In this document: in pieces, positions 1 through 11,485 of the stretch
Position numbering within the stretch: the first letter of the stretch is position 1
Layout of the letters: every line of letters begins with the position of its first letter
Origin: Allantophomopsis cytisporea
Lineage: Eukaryota; Ascomycota; Leotiomycetes; Phacidiales; Phacidiaceae
Direction of reading: 5' to 3'
NCBI GenBank assembly: GCA_024752435.1
Contig: CP103023.1
Coordinates: 1,116,001 to 1,180,000, forward strand
DNA: 64,000 nucleotides
Program-made: the position numbers and the translations under genes
The notes under the pieces: model-generated
What the model was told of the DNA's origin: nothing
Database searches by the model: none
Seen by the model: only the letters and a program-made list of their open reading frames with translations

Positions 1-2
1 TG

Positions 3-1649
3 TCCCCTGAGTCTTTGGGATTATCAGTTCAGCTCGAGGTATACTCTATATCTGTTCTCCTGTTCGCTCGAGAGAACCTCCGAGTTGCCATTCAAAGGCA
101 AACAGACGACACGCATGATGAGAAAAAGGATTCGACAATCTCTTTACCACAAGGTCACGTGGACAGCTTGACACCCGCTGGCAAGACGCAAGCAGTTGTA
201 AACCTATCCCATATCTCAATACTACTCGGTGTCTTGTTTGCTTTGGTTCTCGGATTCACATACAGTTCATCTCTACAGGCGAATAGGCTTGACGTATTTC
301 AAAGTGCCTACTTCAAAGAAGCTCTCCTTATTTATGGCTTCTCTACTTTCGTTGAACTCCTTTCAGAGCCTTGTTTTGTTATTGTCCAGCAGAAATCCGA
401 ATTCAAAGTGCGAGCTGCAGCAGAATCTACAGCCACAGTGTGTCGTTGTTTGGCAGTATGTGTTTCAACAATTTGGGCCTCCCATAACAGATTGAATCTC
501 GGGGTCATGCCCTTTGCTTTGGGCCAGCTATGCTATGCCGCGTCTCTTTCAGCTGTATATTATGGGAGCACCTGGGGTATTGCAACACGTGGCTCTTTCA
601 ATTTGAGGCCTACACCAGTATTCTCAAGGTAGGATCATGGCCTTCTCCCATCTCATCGTTGAAGTTGTTGACACGGTCACAGAATCCAGGGAGATTATAT
701 ATTCTCCCTTTTTTCACGGCCACTCTTGGCCCTTGGAGCCAGCTTGTTTGTTCAATCGGTCATCAAGCATGTACTCACACAGGGTGATACACTGCTCATC
801 GCTATCCTGGCCTCCTTGCAAGCACAGGGAACATATGCATTGGCCTCGAATTACGGAGGACTGGTAGCCAGAATGGTCTTTCAGCCGATTGAGGAGAGTA
901 GTAGAAATTATTTTGCCAAACTCCTTTCATCTGTGGACCGTGAACCTTCTGCCTCTGCTGTATCAACCGCCAGCAAGCATCTTCATGTCCTACTCCATTT
1001 CTACACACTGATCTCAGTGGTTGCGGTAGCACTAGGACCTACTATCGCACCACAACTACTTGGGATTGTGGCCGGCTCACGATGGACATCGACTGGTGCT
1101 GGGGACGTTTTAGCAACATACTGCTATTATATCCCACTCCTAGCCATCAATGGCATTACGGAAGCCTTCATATCGGCAGTAGCAACACAGACAGAACTAT
1201 ATGGACAGTCCACTTGGATGCTTGCTTTCTCTATAGGATTTGCAGGTGCTGGATTCATTTTCCTCCGTGTTCTGGATTGGGGAGCTCAAGGATTAGTATG
1301 GGCAAATGTGATAAATATGGCTGTACGTGTCTTGTGGAGTACCACTTTCATATCTCGCTTTCTTTCACAAAGGGGTAATTCTCTTGATATTGCCGCAGTC
1401 ATGCCCCACTTCACCACATTGACTGTGGGTGTGACAACAGCAGCTGTACTTTCACAGGTGCAAAGAGAGTTCACTGTCAATATGATGGGCCTGTCGAAGA
1501 GTGGTGTAGTAACTGGTTGCTTCTTGGTCATACTGTAAGTCCTCCTGCGCCAAAGTCTACAAAACATAGTCTAACAACTCCTCAGCGCCATATGTGAAAA
1601 GTCATATTTCTTAGAATGCTACCGTGCCTTCCAACCCAGAACCAAATAG
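3..1649 (+). CDS. RFT1: RFT1-family ER oligosaccharide-lipid protein (N-terminus off window)
   Basis: Multi-pass ER membrane protein needed for the luminal supply of Man5GlcNAc2-PP-dolichol in N-glycosylation; whether it is the flippase itself is debated. The frame is already open at base 3, so the start lies outside the window. Exons 3-628, 683-1534 and 1586-1649 join in phase and give 513 visible residues. Introns are 629-682 (GTAGGA..CACAG) and 1535-1585 (GTAAGT..CTCAG). Family-like segments are FARENLRVAIQRQ near the start and SLFVQSVIKHVLTQGD in the middle, the latter matching the conserved 'KQS..K..LTEGD' region of Rft1. Long hydrophobic stretches alternate throughout, as expected of a transporter fold. 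The protein ends FQPRTK. The gene converges on DBP3, with a DBP3-derived pseudo-copy starting only 23 bp after its stop. Family assignment is from recalled sequence features; an extra N-terminal part of roughly 50-90 residues is expected. Confidence 0.88.
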
Positions 1650-1671
1650 AAATATAATTTTTGCCAACCGC

Positions 1672-2040
1672 TCAATCAAAATTGATCTTTGATGCTGTCT
1701 TGGTTGTATCAACATCTTTGTAGAAGGCACCGTATGCATCGTGAGCCTTTTTCTTAACAGTGGTACTGAACATGAGAAGCTCATCTGGTACGTGTTGGTT
1801 TGCGGCCTTCAGGACGTTGATCAAACTGTACACTCAAGTCAATATTTGTCTATTAATAAAAGGGGTTGAACCACACTCAGGGGGCTCAGAGGAAGAGACT
1901 TACGATCCAGACTGGGCCTTGTCATACTCAGTGAACAATGTGATAGCAATACCTTCTTTTCCAGCTCTGCCAATTCGTCAAATACATTGAAGGTAGTCTT
2001 CTGTAGTTAATGGGTAAATCTCTTAGCGACAAGACTTTTC
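1672..2040 (-). pseudogene. Partial second copy of the DBP3 3' end
   Basis: This stretch matches the 3' end of the DBP3 gene next door, in the same orientation. Its last exon (1672-1825) is exactly 154 nt, the same length as the real one. It reads without a stop from LINVLKAANQ to SKINFD followed by TGA. A splice-competent intron (1826-1903, GTAAGT..GTACAG) and the preceding GRAGKEGIAITLFTEYDKAQ segment are also present. Further upstream the copy breaks: where DBP3 encodes DDYVHRIGRTGR, there is an in-frame TAA and a frameshift at about 1980-2020. Similarity is lost near 2040 in a purine/TAG repeat. Most differences from the real exon in the first ten codons are third-position changes, so the copies diverged while both were constrained. 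It could be the remnant of an older DBP3 paralogue or an alternative terminal exon. Confidence 0.82.
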
Positions 2041-2053
2041 CATTAACCATTGA

Positions 2054-2114
2054 AGATAAGAGAGGAGAGGAGAGGAGTAGTAGTAGTAGTAGTAGTAGTA
2101 AGTGATAGTAGTAG
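2054..2114. repeat. Purine-rich and (AGT)n microsatellite
   Basis: A GAGAGGAGAGG tract is followed by about eight AGT units and a second short AGT run after GTGAT. It sits where similarity between the DBP3 tail copy and DBP3 itself ends, so it may mark a duplication or deletion breakpoint. Confidence 0.85.
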
Positions 2115-2428
2115 AGAGAGGAAGCAACCAAGCAAGTAGTAAAGTACTTTGCCCGAGTAAGAAAAGAAAAAACCATTTCACGTGGATACCATCACGTCAC
2201 CACGCCACCACTACCACCTACTTATCTGCTTTCAATTACAACAATAAACATAATCACCATCTCAATTATGGCAGAATGGACATTTGAAATAAGGCCTCAA
2301 GTTACAGCGAGTTCATTGAAAGAGAGGACTAGTGCAAAAATACCTTTCAAGGCACCCGTCTCAACAACACGGTATACTCGATTCGGTGAAACTTCAACCA
2401 ATTTAATTGTGAGTTCAAAGGAAATAAA

Positions 2429-4220
2429 TTAATCAAATACAATTTTTGTTGCCTTTTTTGTCAGATCAACGTCCCTGGTAAAAGCACCATATGCATCATG
2501 TTCCTTTCTTTTCACGGTTGTACCAAACTTCAACAGCTCTTCCGGTACTTCTTGGTTTGCTGCTTTCAGAACGTTTATCAAGCTACGAAGGATTAGTGAA
2601 AATTCCAACAAATTTTGTTAGGGGCAGAATAACTTACGCTCCAGAGTGTGCTTTATCGTGTTCGGTAAACAAAGTAATTGCTAAGCCATCCTTTCCAGCT
2701 CTGCCAGTTCTTCCAATTCTGTGTACATAGTCATCTGTAAGGAGTGGGTAAGTGAGATTAATTACGAGCTGAACTGATGGAATGTCGAGGCCTCGGGCGG
2801 CGACATCAGTGGCAACCAAAATTGGCGTTGATCCCTTCTTGAAGGCATCAAGACTGCGTGTGCGCTGCTCTTGAGTAAGATCTCCATGGATACCTGCAAC
2901 ACGAAGACCCTTAGATCGAATGAATCCTTCAACTCTTGTTGCTTCCTTCTTGTACAGACAAAAGACGATAATACGATCATCTTTTTGAGCACCACTCTGA
3001 TATTGCTTCAAGAGTTGAAGTAATCTGAACTCCTTGCCTCTTGGATCAACAACCTCAACTTTCTGAACAATACGAGCATTCGCACGGAGGTCTCCAGTTG
3101 GATTGTCACCAATGGCGATCTTGATGGGGGAGGTCATGAAAGTTGATGCCAATGCTCGGACAGATTCCGGCCATGTAGCAGTGAACATAAGGGTCTGGCG
3201 ATTTGGAGTTGCTGGAGTAGTGTTGATGATCTTTCGAATCTCTTCCTCAAATCCCTTGTCAAGCATTCTGTCGGCCTCATCCAGTACAACGTATCCAACC
3301 TTACTCAAATCGGCGCAGCCCTCGTTGATGAGATCATTGAGGCGACCTGGGGTAGCAATGACAATATCTGCAGTCTTCAAGGCCTTGCGTTGCTCATCCT
3401 TAGGAACTCCACCATATACACAAACTGCTTGGAGACCGCTCGCCTTCGTAAGCTTCGTGATTTGATCATAACTCTGCATAGCCAATTCTCTAGTCGGTGA
3501 AATAATCACAGCCTTTGCGCCCTTGGTCTTGTTAGTTCTAGTCATTCCCAAAATGCCCTGCACGCAAGGAACTGCGAAGGCCATTGTCTTTCCAGAACCA
3601 GTCTCTGCTACTCCGACCACATCACGACCAGCCAGGAGGAATGGCCATGCTGCAGCTTGGATAGGTGTTGGTGCGGTGAAATCCTTGAATGGTGCTCGCT
3701 GAGCCTCATCCTTGATTGGAAGGTATGAAAAGTCGATAATTGGTCGGATAGTGTTTACGCTAGACTTAGGATCGGTGATGGTGATAAAATGCTTAGCAAG
3801 GAACTCATCGATCTTTGTTTGTGGAAGGGCAGATAATTCTGAACTCTCGCTGTAAGTGCCGGTACTTTGGGTTGCAGAAGGTGTGGTGATGTCGACCGAT
3901 GCTGGTGTAGAGACCGCATTTGCTTCTTTCCCTGCAAGCTTGAGTGCCTTCAACTCGGCCTTCTTTGCTTTCTTGGCGGCCTTTGCAGCATCAGCATCAG
4001 CATCGTCGCCCTCTGCTGGAGTGGCGACTTCAGATGTATCTGCAGATTCCTGAGCCTTCTTCTCCTTCTTTAGGCGCTTGGCTTCTTTGCGAGCCTTTCT
4101 CTCTTCCTTCGACTCCTCCCTGGTACCATTTTCGGTATCCTTCTTGCTCTTCTTACTGGATTTAGATATGTCGACAACATCCTGGGACAAGCCCGAATCA
4201 TCGATACTGCGTTTTGCCAT
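2429..4220 (-). CDS. DBP3: DEAD-box ATP-dependent RNA helicase Dbp3
   Basis: Nucleolar DEAD-box helicase that assists pre-rRNA processing for the 60S subunit. Exon 1 is 2638-4220, the intron is 2583-2637 (GTAAGT..CGTAG) and exon 2 is 2429-2582. The product is 578 aa. The N-terminal ~100 residues are very Lys/Glu-rich (KSSKKSKKD, EERKARKEAKRLKKEKK), typical of nucleolar Dbp3. Core motifs follow in order: Q-motif region PTPIQ, motif I AETGSGKT (Lys211), PTRELA, TPGR, motif II DEAD (314-317), motif III as TAT, ARGLD, and motif VI HRIGRTGR. The C-terminus ends TKIVFD. The start ATG at 4220 is the first in frame and precedes the basic region. The gene lies tail to tail with RFT1, and a partial copy of its 3' end lies between the two genes. 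A 735-bp spacer separates its start from ISU1. Confidence 0.95.
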
Positions 4221-4955
4221 TTTAATGCAGAAATATGGAATTTTTGGAAAATCCCATACGCGAAATTTATCAGATAACTTTTTCGAGAGAATCGCGGAAC
4301 TGAACTGCGCCGCTGTCCGCTACCCCGGCCTAGGCACAAAATGTCACCGCACTTTCAATCCATACTCCGTTAGCACTGAGCATTTCGAACCCTGCTAATT
4401 GTGGTCCGCTCTCGGAAACCAAGTAGAAAATTCAGGATAACTTACGGATGTACGGAGTACGTGCTTTCATATAGAAGGATACAATCCAAACCCATACCGA
4501 GGGCAGATGAGAATGGGCTATATTTGGAAAAAATACCTTCGATGATTTTGGAAGGAGCAGCTGGTAATGATTGTAGGGCTCTCCTTTCAACACTGATATC
4601 GTCCTTAAGGGTTGCAGAGATCTCAAATTTCACTGTGTAACCGACGTTGGATATTTGCATTTTGAATTTGCATGTATTTGCATTGGTTTTCCTAACTATA
4701 CAATGGAGAAGGAGCGCGGAAGCAAGTCAGACTAGGACCCCTAAATTCGATGTCATGACTGTTCCTCCATAGTAGTTAGAGCTCAGAAGAGCAGATATTG
4801 CCGCCGTCTGGCTAGACTGACATAACCGGAAGACCCTTGTTTGACCGTGCAAGGGAGCCCACCATAAAATGAAGTATGCACAAAAACCGAAGTAGAATAA
4901 ATCGCTACACGCATGAGAAAAGAAACCATCATGACAATAAACATCGTACATTCTT
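4221..4955. other. Intergenic: DBP3 promoter and ISU1 3' region
   Basis: Both flanking genes are on the minus strand, so this holds the DBP3 promoter (4221 upward) and the ISU1 3' UTR. One TACGGAGTA motif lies at 4451-4459. Short open frames on both strands lack support. I see no gene. Confidence 0.6.
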
Positions 4956-5608
4956 TTAGGCAGTAGCAGTCGAGCCTTGAGCTGGCTCCATGATGGTTTC
5001 AACATCGATCTTTGGCATATTTGAGGCAGTGCCACCAAGATCCGTCACCTTCGCCTTAGGGTTCTTGGTGTAGTAGTTGGAAATGGCGGACTTGATAGCA
5101 TCCTCTGCGAGCATAGAGCAATGTACTAGTCTCATGTTAGCTGACAGCTTCTTGACCTTGAGTAGATTGGAAGACACTTACGCTTGACTGGTGGCAGACA
5201 AAGTTCCTTTGCGATCTCGGTATTGCGAACTCTTCCGGCTTCCTCTAACGTCATTCCACGGACGAGCTCAGTCAGATAGGATGATGAGGCAATGGCCGAA
5301 CCACAACCAAATGTCTTGAATTTGACATCAGAGATAGTGTTATTGGAAGGGTCCACCCTGATCTGAAGTTTCATCACATCGCCACAGGCAGGTGCGCCAA
5401 CCAAGCCAGTACCAACGTCAGTATCTGTCTTGGACATGCTGCCAACATTTCTTGGTCGAGAGTAGTGGTCGAGAACCTTCTCGTGATATTCTCTTCGGCC
5501 AACAGTGGCTACAGCTGCGGCCTGGGTAGGAATGGTGACACGGTGTGCGGAAGCCGAGAGAGCACGGCTAGCAACACGTGGCGCATTGATGAGAGTTCTT
5601 CTGAACAT
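4956..5608 (-). CDS. ISU1: Mitochondrial iron-sulfur cluster assembly scaffold (IscU/Isu1)
   Basis: Scaffold on which the mitochondrial cysteine desulfurase complex builds [2Fe-2S] clusters before Hsp70-driven transfer. Exon 1 is 5182-5608, the intron is 5126-5181 (GTAAGT..ACTAG) and exon 2 is 4956-5125. The product is 198 aa. The first ~35 residues (MFRRTLINAPRVASRALS..) are rich in Arg, Ser and Ala with no acids, a typical mitochondrial presequence. The mature part starts near YHEKVLDHYSRPRNVG. The three cluster-binding cysteines are visible: Cys75 in APACGD, Cys102 in FGCGSA and Cys145 in KLHCSM. The conserved Asp follows Cys75. The LPPVK motif (138-142) recognised by the Hsp70 partner is intact; the codon after it is split by the intron, which sits between LPPVK and the third cysteine. 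All family key residues are present. Upstream lies a 1.2 kb divergent spacer shared with UBP14. Confidence 0.96.
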
Positions 5609-6831
5609 GTTGATATTTGTGATATGATTGAGGGTTGAAGTCGTGAAATGAGGATAGTATCTTCTCTTCTTCGTTTAGTTGAAGAAGCTAGACCGTTAAA
5701 GTTGATGTGATAAGTTGCTAAGTCGGTGCAAATTTGATAAACGGATCGTTATTGGTAGGGTGGGATGATAGATCGCGAACAATTCAGGAGGGCGATGAAA
5801 ATGTTGTGCGGAGGATGTTGTTGAAATAATGAAGGAGGTGAAGTATTTGGGATGGAGGTGACGACTTGATAGAGGTTTGATGGTCCGGGAAAATGTGATT
5901 TAATGATTGGACGAATCGGACGAATCTAGATGCTCAGCGAGATCCGCACTGCTTACATACAAATTCGGAGAGGAGCTATGCCATCATGGGTGGCGAAGCG
6001 AGCTATCACGTGATTAGATACCCCGCCAAAATTTCGATCAGATAACACTGGTACTCATGCACCTAGCACCTGATGGGTGAAGAGAAGATAAAGAGACAAA
6101 AATCTCTATGATACAATAACAATGCTTGGCATGTTTTATGAGTCTTGCCATATGGAATAGTTTGGAAAGGTATAGATTCATCGTACATCACCCTGTATCT
6201 GTATAAGAAAGTTATCTATATCCTAAGCAAACGTTCCGTATCAGGTACAGCACATGGATGAAAGAGTATGAATACAGGGCAACGAGCAGCAAACATAGGA
6301 ATAATGAAGGCAGTGAGGCCGAAGTAATTTTTCTACAGAGCGATAACTGAGCCACCTAGAATTCCTACCCTTTGTGAAAGAAGAATATACAGGTAATTTA
6401 GGTGAAGTAAGGTATCTATGCCAATCAGGAGCCTAACAAGGCACATATACGGCAGTATTTACCTAAAATAGGTACCTAGGTAGGGTACTCTAAGCACAGG
6501 TATCGGCACCTTAACTGACATAACTGCTGGTTGATACGCAGCTACCTTGAGAAAGAGAGCTTCAGTTTCGAACAGTCTCCTATGGCTACTTTGTTACGGA
6601 GTATTTTATTTAGTTATCGGAAAGTACGAAGTTCGTGTATCTAGCACCTACTGAATTGATCTATATATTTCTTTCACTTCTCTATTTATCTGATCCGCCG
6701 AATACGTCTACTAGGCAATTGTTCGCTGATAGCGAATGCCTAGGTAATAGGTAAGGTATTCAAAACATAACCTCTTCACTCACCTTGTCTTCTACGTTTT
6801 GACAACAAAAGCCTTCTTCCATCCTCTTAAT
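5609..6831. other. Divergent promoter region of ISU1 and UBP14
   Basis: About 1.2 kb between two divergently transcribed genes. It contains a TCACGTGA palindrome (6006-6013), a TACCTAGGTA palindrome (6473-6482) and a TACGGAGTA motif (6595-6603). No open frame of note was seen. Confidence 0.6.
6006..6013. promoter_or_regulatory. Candidate E-box, TCACGTGA
   Basis: A perfect 8-bp palindrome about 400 bp upstream of ISU1. TCACGTGA is the class of site bound by bHLH factors such as yeast Cbf1. Binding here is inference only. Confidence 0.35.
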
Positions 6832-9352
6832 ATGGCATCAACATGCACACATGTGGATTCGGCTGGTAAGTCACAATAACTCTTCTTTCGTAGCCTTACT
6901 AATATCTAAACAGCTCTTCGTCTGCCCGGACCTAACCAGGCAGTATATCGAGAGGACTGTACTCAGTGCTTCGATTCAATTGTGAGTACTTGCCGGGCAG
7001 TTGAATGATCATGATCTGACGGTTCTTTCTGTACAGGACGATCCTACCGGTCTTGATGTCTGTCTTTTCTGCTTTAATGGTGGCTGCACCGGCAATAGAC
7101 AACATGGAGCTCTCCACTACGCCACTACACAACATCCTATCGTCTTGAACATTCGCAGATCACCGAAAGTGATTGTTCGAGATGAACCACCACAGAAGAT
7201 ATCGAAGCTTTCAATCGCTGCAGAGACTGAGGAGGACCGATACAATATTGAAACAAGTGTGCGATGCTATGAGTGTCAGGCTGACAATATCAATCAGTCA
7301 GCAGGAAAGCTTGGAACAGTGGTTAATGCTGTCATGAAAGCAAACACTTTTGCTAGGCAGGAGGAAGTCAAGGCCTGGGAGCAGGAAATGACATCCTGCG
7401 AGCACATATTGATGTTACAGCAAGAGGAGCCACGAAAAATAGAATCTCAGGACCTGGGCCACTGCTCGGCTTGTGACCTACAAGAGAACTTATGGCTGTG
7501 TCTGCAGTGTGGCAATCTTGGATGTGGTCGGGCTCAATTTGGGGCTGTTAACGGTCATTCTCATGGACTTGCACACAAAGACGCCTCCGGACATGGTGTT
7601 GCAGTTAAGCTTGGGTCTATTACACCAGAGGGCACCGCGGATGTATACTGCTATCTGTGTGATGAGGAGCGTGTTGATGAAGACCTTGGTACACATCTTG
7701 CGCACTGGGGAATTTTGCTTGCAGAGCGACAGAAAACCGAGAAGAGTTTGACGGAAATGCAAATTGAACAGAACTTACGCTGGGAATTCTCTATGACAAC
7801 CGAAGATGGCAAGGAACTGACCCCCGTATTTGGTCCAAGCTTAACTGGACTGAAGAATTTGGGAAACAGCTGTTACCTGGCAAGCAGTCTTCAATGCATC
7901 TTTTCATTGCCCCAATTCCAGAAGAGATACTATCACCCAGATGCAGATCCTCCGATGGCAGTAGAACCGGCCCAGGATCTCGAGACCCAACTTCGAAAGA
8001 TAGCAGATGGACTGATATCTGGTCGCTACTCCCGTCCTGATACAGATGTGGTTGCATCTGAACATTCGCCAGAGATTGCTCACCAAAAAGGTCTTGCACC
8101 TTCAATGTTGAAGCACTTGGTAGGAAGAGGCCATTCCGAATTTTCCACCATGAGACAGCAGGATGCCTTCGAATTTCTCCTTCATATTTTCAAGCTAATT
8201 ACAAGATCTTCACACCCACCACCTCTCCAAGATCCTGTCCAAGCGTTCCGATTCGTTATAGAACAGCGTCTACAATGTCTTAGCTGCAAGAAGGTCCGAT
8301 ATCGTACTGATGAACAAGATAACATCTCGATCCCAGTACCTATTCAGGAAAAGTCAAAGACTAGCGGGGATGGTCCAGATGAGTATGAGCCTGTATCTTT
8401 CAAACAATGTCTTGATTCATTTACCGCTGAAGAGGTTGTCGAACTATCCTGCGCTGGATGTGGCAGCAAAGACGGTTTCACCAAGCGTTCGCTGTTCAAA
8501 ACTTTCCCTGAAGTTCTGGCGGTCAACGCTCGTAGATTTATATTGAAGAACTGGGTTCCTACAAAGGTTGATGTTCCTGTGGTTGTCGGAGACGAAACCT
8601 TCTTGCTTGATGATTACAAATCCTCCGGCCATCAGCCTTCAGAAGAGCTGTTACCAGAGGAATCAGAGACTATTGGATCATCAGCCTTTGTTCCTTATGA
8701 GGCAGGTCTAGAGATGTTGGAAAGCATGGGCTTCCCTCGCAATCGATGTGAGAAAGCCTTGCATGCAACTGGCAATACGGATGGAAATTCGGCTATGGAA
8801 TGGCTCTTTCAGCACATGGATGATCCTGACATTGATGAACCCCTTTCCATGAGCACCTCTGCTGGGCCAGTTGGTGCTGCCGACCCCGAGAAAATTGAGA
8901 TGTTGGGACAAATGGGGTTCGGCCCTCCACAGGCACGCAAAGCCCTCAAAGAAACAGGTGGGGACGTCGAAAGAGCTATTGAATGGCTCTTTAGCCATCC
9001 AGATGAACAGGGCGATTTTGACGAAATTGACACTTCAGTCACAGAGACAACTCTGAAGGCAGAGGCTGGAAACGCAGGTTTGCCTGCAAAGTTCAAGCTT
9101 CAATCAATTGTTTGCCATAAAGGAACTAGCATTCATGCAGGGTATGTACAGATTTTATCTATGTTAGCCTTCCTAAGTCTAGAGACGCGGGCACTAACTT
9201 TACACAGCCATTATGTCGCATTTGTTCGCAAGCAGATCAAGGACGATCCAGAAGCCACCTGGGTTCTTTTCAATGACGAAAAGGTGGTAAAGGCTGCAGA
9301 GGTGGAGGAAATGAAGAAGTTTGCTTATGTGTATTTCTTTGAGCGAGCATAA
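6832..9352 (+). CDS. UBP14: Ubiquitin carboxyl-terminal hydrolase of the Ubp14/USP5 type
   Basis: Deubiquitinase that disassembles free polyubiquitin chains; in yeast its loss impairs proteasome function. Four exons join in phase: 6832-6865, 6914-6981, 7037-9141 and 9208-9352, giving 783 aa. The start MASTCTHVDSA sits on the 34-nt first exon, so an annotation starting in exon 3 would lose a cysteine-rich N-terminal zinc finger (CTQC..CLFCFNGGC). A canonical ZnF-UBP domain follows (CSACDLQENLWLCLQCG .. HSHGLAHKDASGH, about 175-260). The Cys box NLGNSCYLAS carries the nucleophile Cys313. Two UBA domains lie at about 590-632 and 650-695 (MLESMGFPRNRC, MLGQMGFGPPQA). The His box GHYVAFVRK holds His737, and the intron at 9142-9207 splits its Gly codon. 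All catalytic elements are present. The gene converges on the oxidoreductase, 233 bp away. Confidence 0.95.
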
Positions 9353-9585
9353 GCTAAAGAGCCACATCTGACACGAATTACATGACACAAAAGATACTAC
9401 GAGGCACTGAATCAGTCTGAACCAAGCATGGCATGACCTAGATTGTTCCTTGGTGGTGTGAGTTTTAGCTAGAATAGAATTTCCAATCAAGCACAGAGCT
9501 GTTCTCAACCATGGAAGATGGGTCTATCATGGTCTGCCGTAGCAGTGAGAACGATCAAACTTGCGATGAGCATTCCATCAAAAGA

Positions 9586-10714
9586 TTAGGAAATTGTGCA
9601 GATAATCTTTCCCTTGGTCTTGTTGCTCTCCATGAGTTTATGTGCCTCAATGACCTGTTCCCATGGGAAAACCTTTTCCACAAACACCTTAAGTTGACCC
9701 TTGCTGAAAAGAGGGAGACGTTCTTCAAGACTGTCTCTGAGCTTTCCTTGGTATTCTGGATTTCTTGCTCTTAAAGTGCTGCCCTCATATCTTATGCGCT
9801 TCTTGATGAAAGGACTCATATCAACATCAGCAGGTAGCTTGATACCACCCATAGTTCCAAGGTTCACAATGTGTCCCTCAAGAGCAGCCGCATTCAAATT
9901 TCCCTGGAAGTAAGGCGCCCCAATGAAGTCGACAATAACTTCAACACCCTTTCCACCAGTAGCCTTCAAAAGCTCCGCAGACCAGTCCTGAGTATGATAA
10001 TTGAAACCAGCCTTTGCTCCAAGAGATACGCAGAAATCGATTTTCTCCTGAGATCCCGCAGTGACATAGACCTCGCTGGCTCCTCCAGCTAAGGCTAATT
10101 GTATACCAGAGATCGAAACGCTAGAGGCACCGGCGTGCCAAAGGACTGATTTGCCTTCCGAGAACTCTCCAACAATGTATAGGGCTTGTGTAGCGGTAAT
10201 CCATGTCTATAATGCAGTATGTGTTAACCAACAGTGTAGCTGCGATTGGGAAAAAGGAGATTATACCTCTGGAATACCAGCAGCTTCTTCCCAGCTCATG
10301 TCCTTGGGCTTGTGCATAAGCATGCGCGAGCTGACCTTGATGTATTCCGCGTAGGCCCCGCCATAAGCCAAACCAAAAACCTCATCGCCAACCTTGAAGT
10401 GCTCCTTGGTATCGGAACCTAATTCCTCAATGGTACCACTGAATTCTACACCAAGAATTTTGCCGGCTTGTGGTGGAAGTGGATATTTCCCTTCTCGTTG
10501 GAGAAGGTCCATACGGTTCAGGCCAAAGGCTTTAACCTTTATAAGTGCCTCACAGTCGGAGGGGACTGGCTTTGGAATATCATTCGAGATAAAAAGGGAA
10601 TCGGCGGGACCAACATCGCCCTTGATATCTGTCGCAATGCTATGAATATTCTTGTCGAGTATACAATATATTTGAACGGCGGGGTAACTCACCAACAGCT
10701 CGCATGTTTACCAT
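9586..10714 (-). CDS. Quinone oxidoreductase, PIG3/zeta-crystallin type (MDR family)
   Basis: Member of the zinc-independent medium-chain dehydrogenase/reductase family, most like TP53I3 (PIG3), which reduces quinones with NADPH. Exons are 10693-10714, 10267-10628 and 9586-10206, giving 334 aa, the usual family length. The tiny first exon encodes MVNMRAV and is joined through GTGAGT..GCGACAG to give MRAVDIKG, a typical family start; two in-frame ATGs occur (10712-10714 and 10703-10705). The second intron (10207-10266, GTATAA..TATAG) falls between the codons of IPE and TWITATQ. GROES-like core: KVKAFGLNRMDLLQREGKYP, ILGVEFSGTIEELG, VGDEVFGLAYGGAYAEY. Rossmann segment: HAGASSVSISGIQLALAGGA. No zinc-ligand cysteine cluster is seen. 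The exact substrate cannot be told from sequence. Confidence 0.9.
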
Positions 10715-11485
10715 GATGACGGGAGAAGTTTTGACGTCGATTTTGGTAATATAACAGTATTTACGCAATAACAAAAAGTGTGAATCGATGTGAGATGGGT
10801 TGGGAAGCTTGAAATGTACAAACAATAAAGGACATGGGATTTTGAAATGACCAATGCGAAAGTCGATTTGTAATGGGGAGAGTGGAGTCCTGTATATGCA
10901 ACACTACGTAGCCGGCTGCCGGGGCCCATGTCAACAGGCACGGCTGCATGCAATGAATGACACGAGGTGAAAATAGGCATTCTGCGTCCACCACTCTGCT
11001 TCCCACATTTACTCCTGTATCTTTCAGTATGGATAAACATGGCAAATATGTGTGAGAGAGCAATCGTTCGACTCAACCACTTTAGTATTTTCTAGCTATA
11101 CATTTATTGGAGCTGGAATAAAATAGTTTGACAATGTAGATTGATTGAGAATCGTAGTTGGAGCCACAAAATTTTCAAGAGGTACATCAATCGAGGCCAA
11201 GCACTTTTTGTGGTGGTCGGTCATGGAATAACCGGGTCAGCACGTACATTGATTCATTTTCATATACAGGAAGAGTATACTAAGTTCATGTATGGAATTA
11301 GAGGTGCGGAATATTACCATCAAGGCACAGTAACTGCGTCAACAAGACTGCTGCAGTATGCCACTTGAATGATAGGCACAATTTTCATACATATGCTTCA
11401 TCATGCCCATATCAGGCCAACGCCAACCTCCCAGAATCAAACAAAGTAATCAAAGCATAACTATTTCCCCGTAATGGTACAAGCT
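10715..11485. other. Intergenic: oxidoreductase promoter and RFA1 3' region
   Basis: Lies between two minus-strand genes. No convincing open frame or RNA gene was seen. Confidence 0.55.

Noticed and set aside
4370..4400. TTCGAAC-containing stretch resembling a tRNA T arm
   Set aside because: No pairing T stem, acceptor stem or D arm could be built around it.
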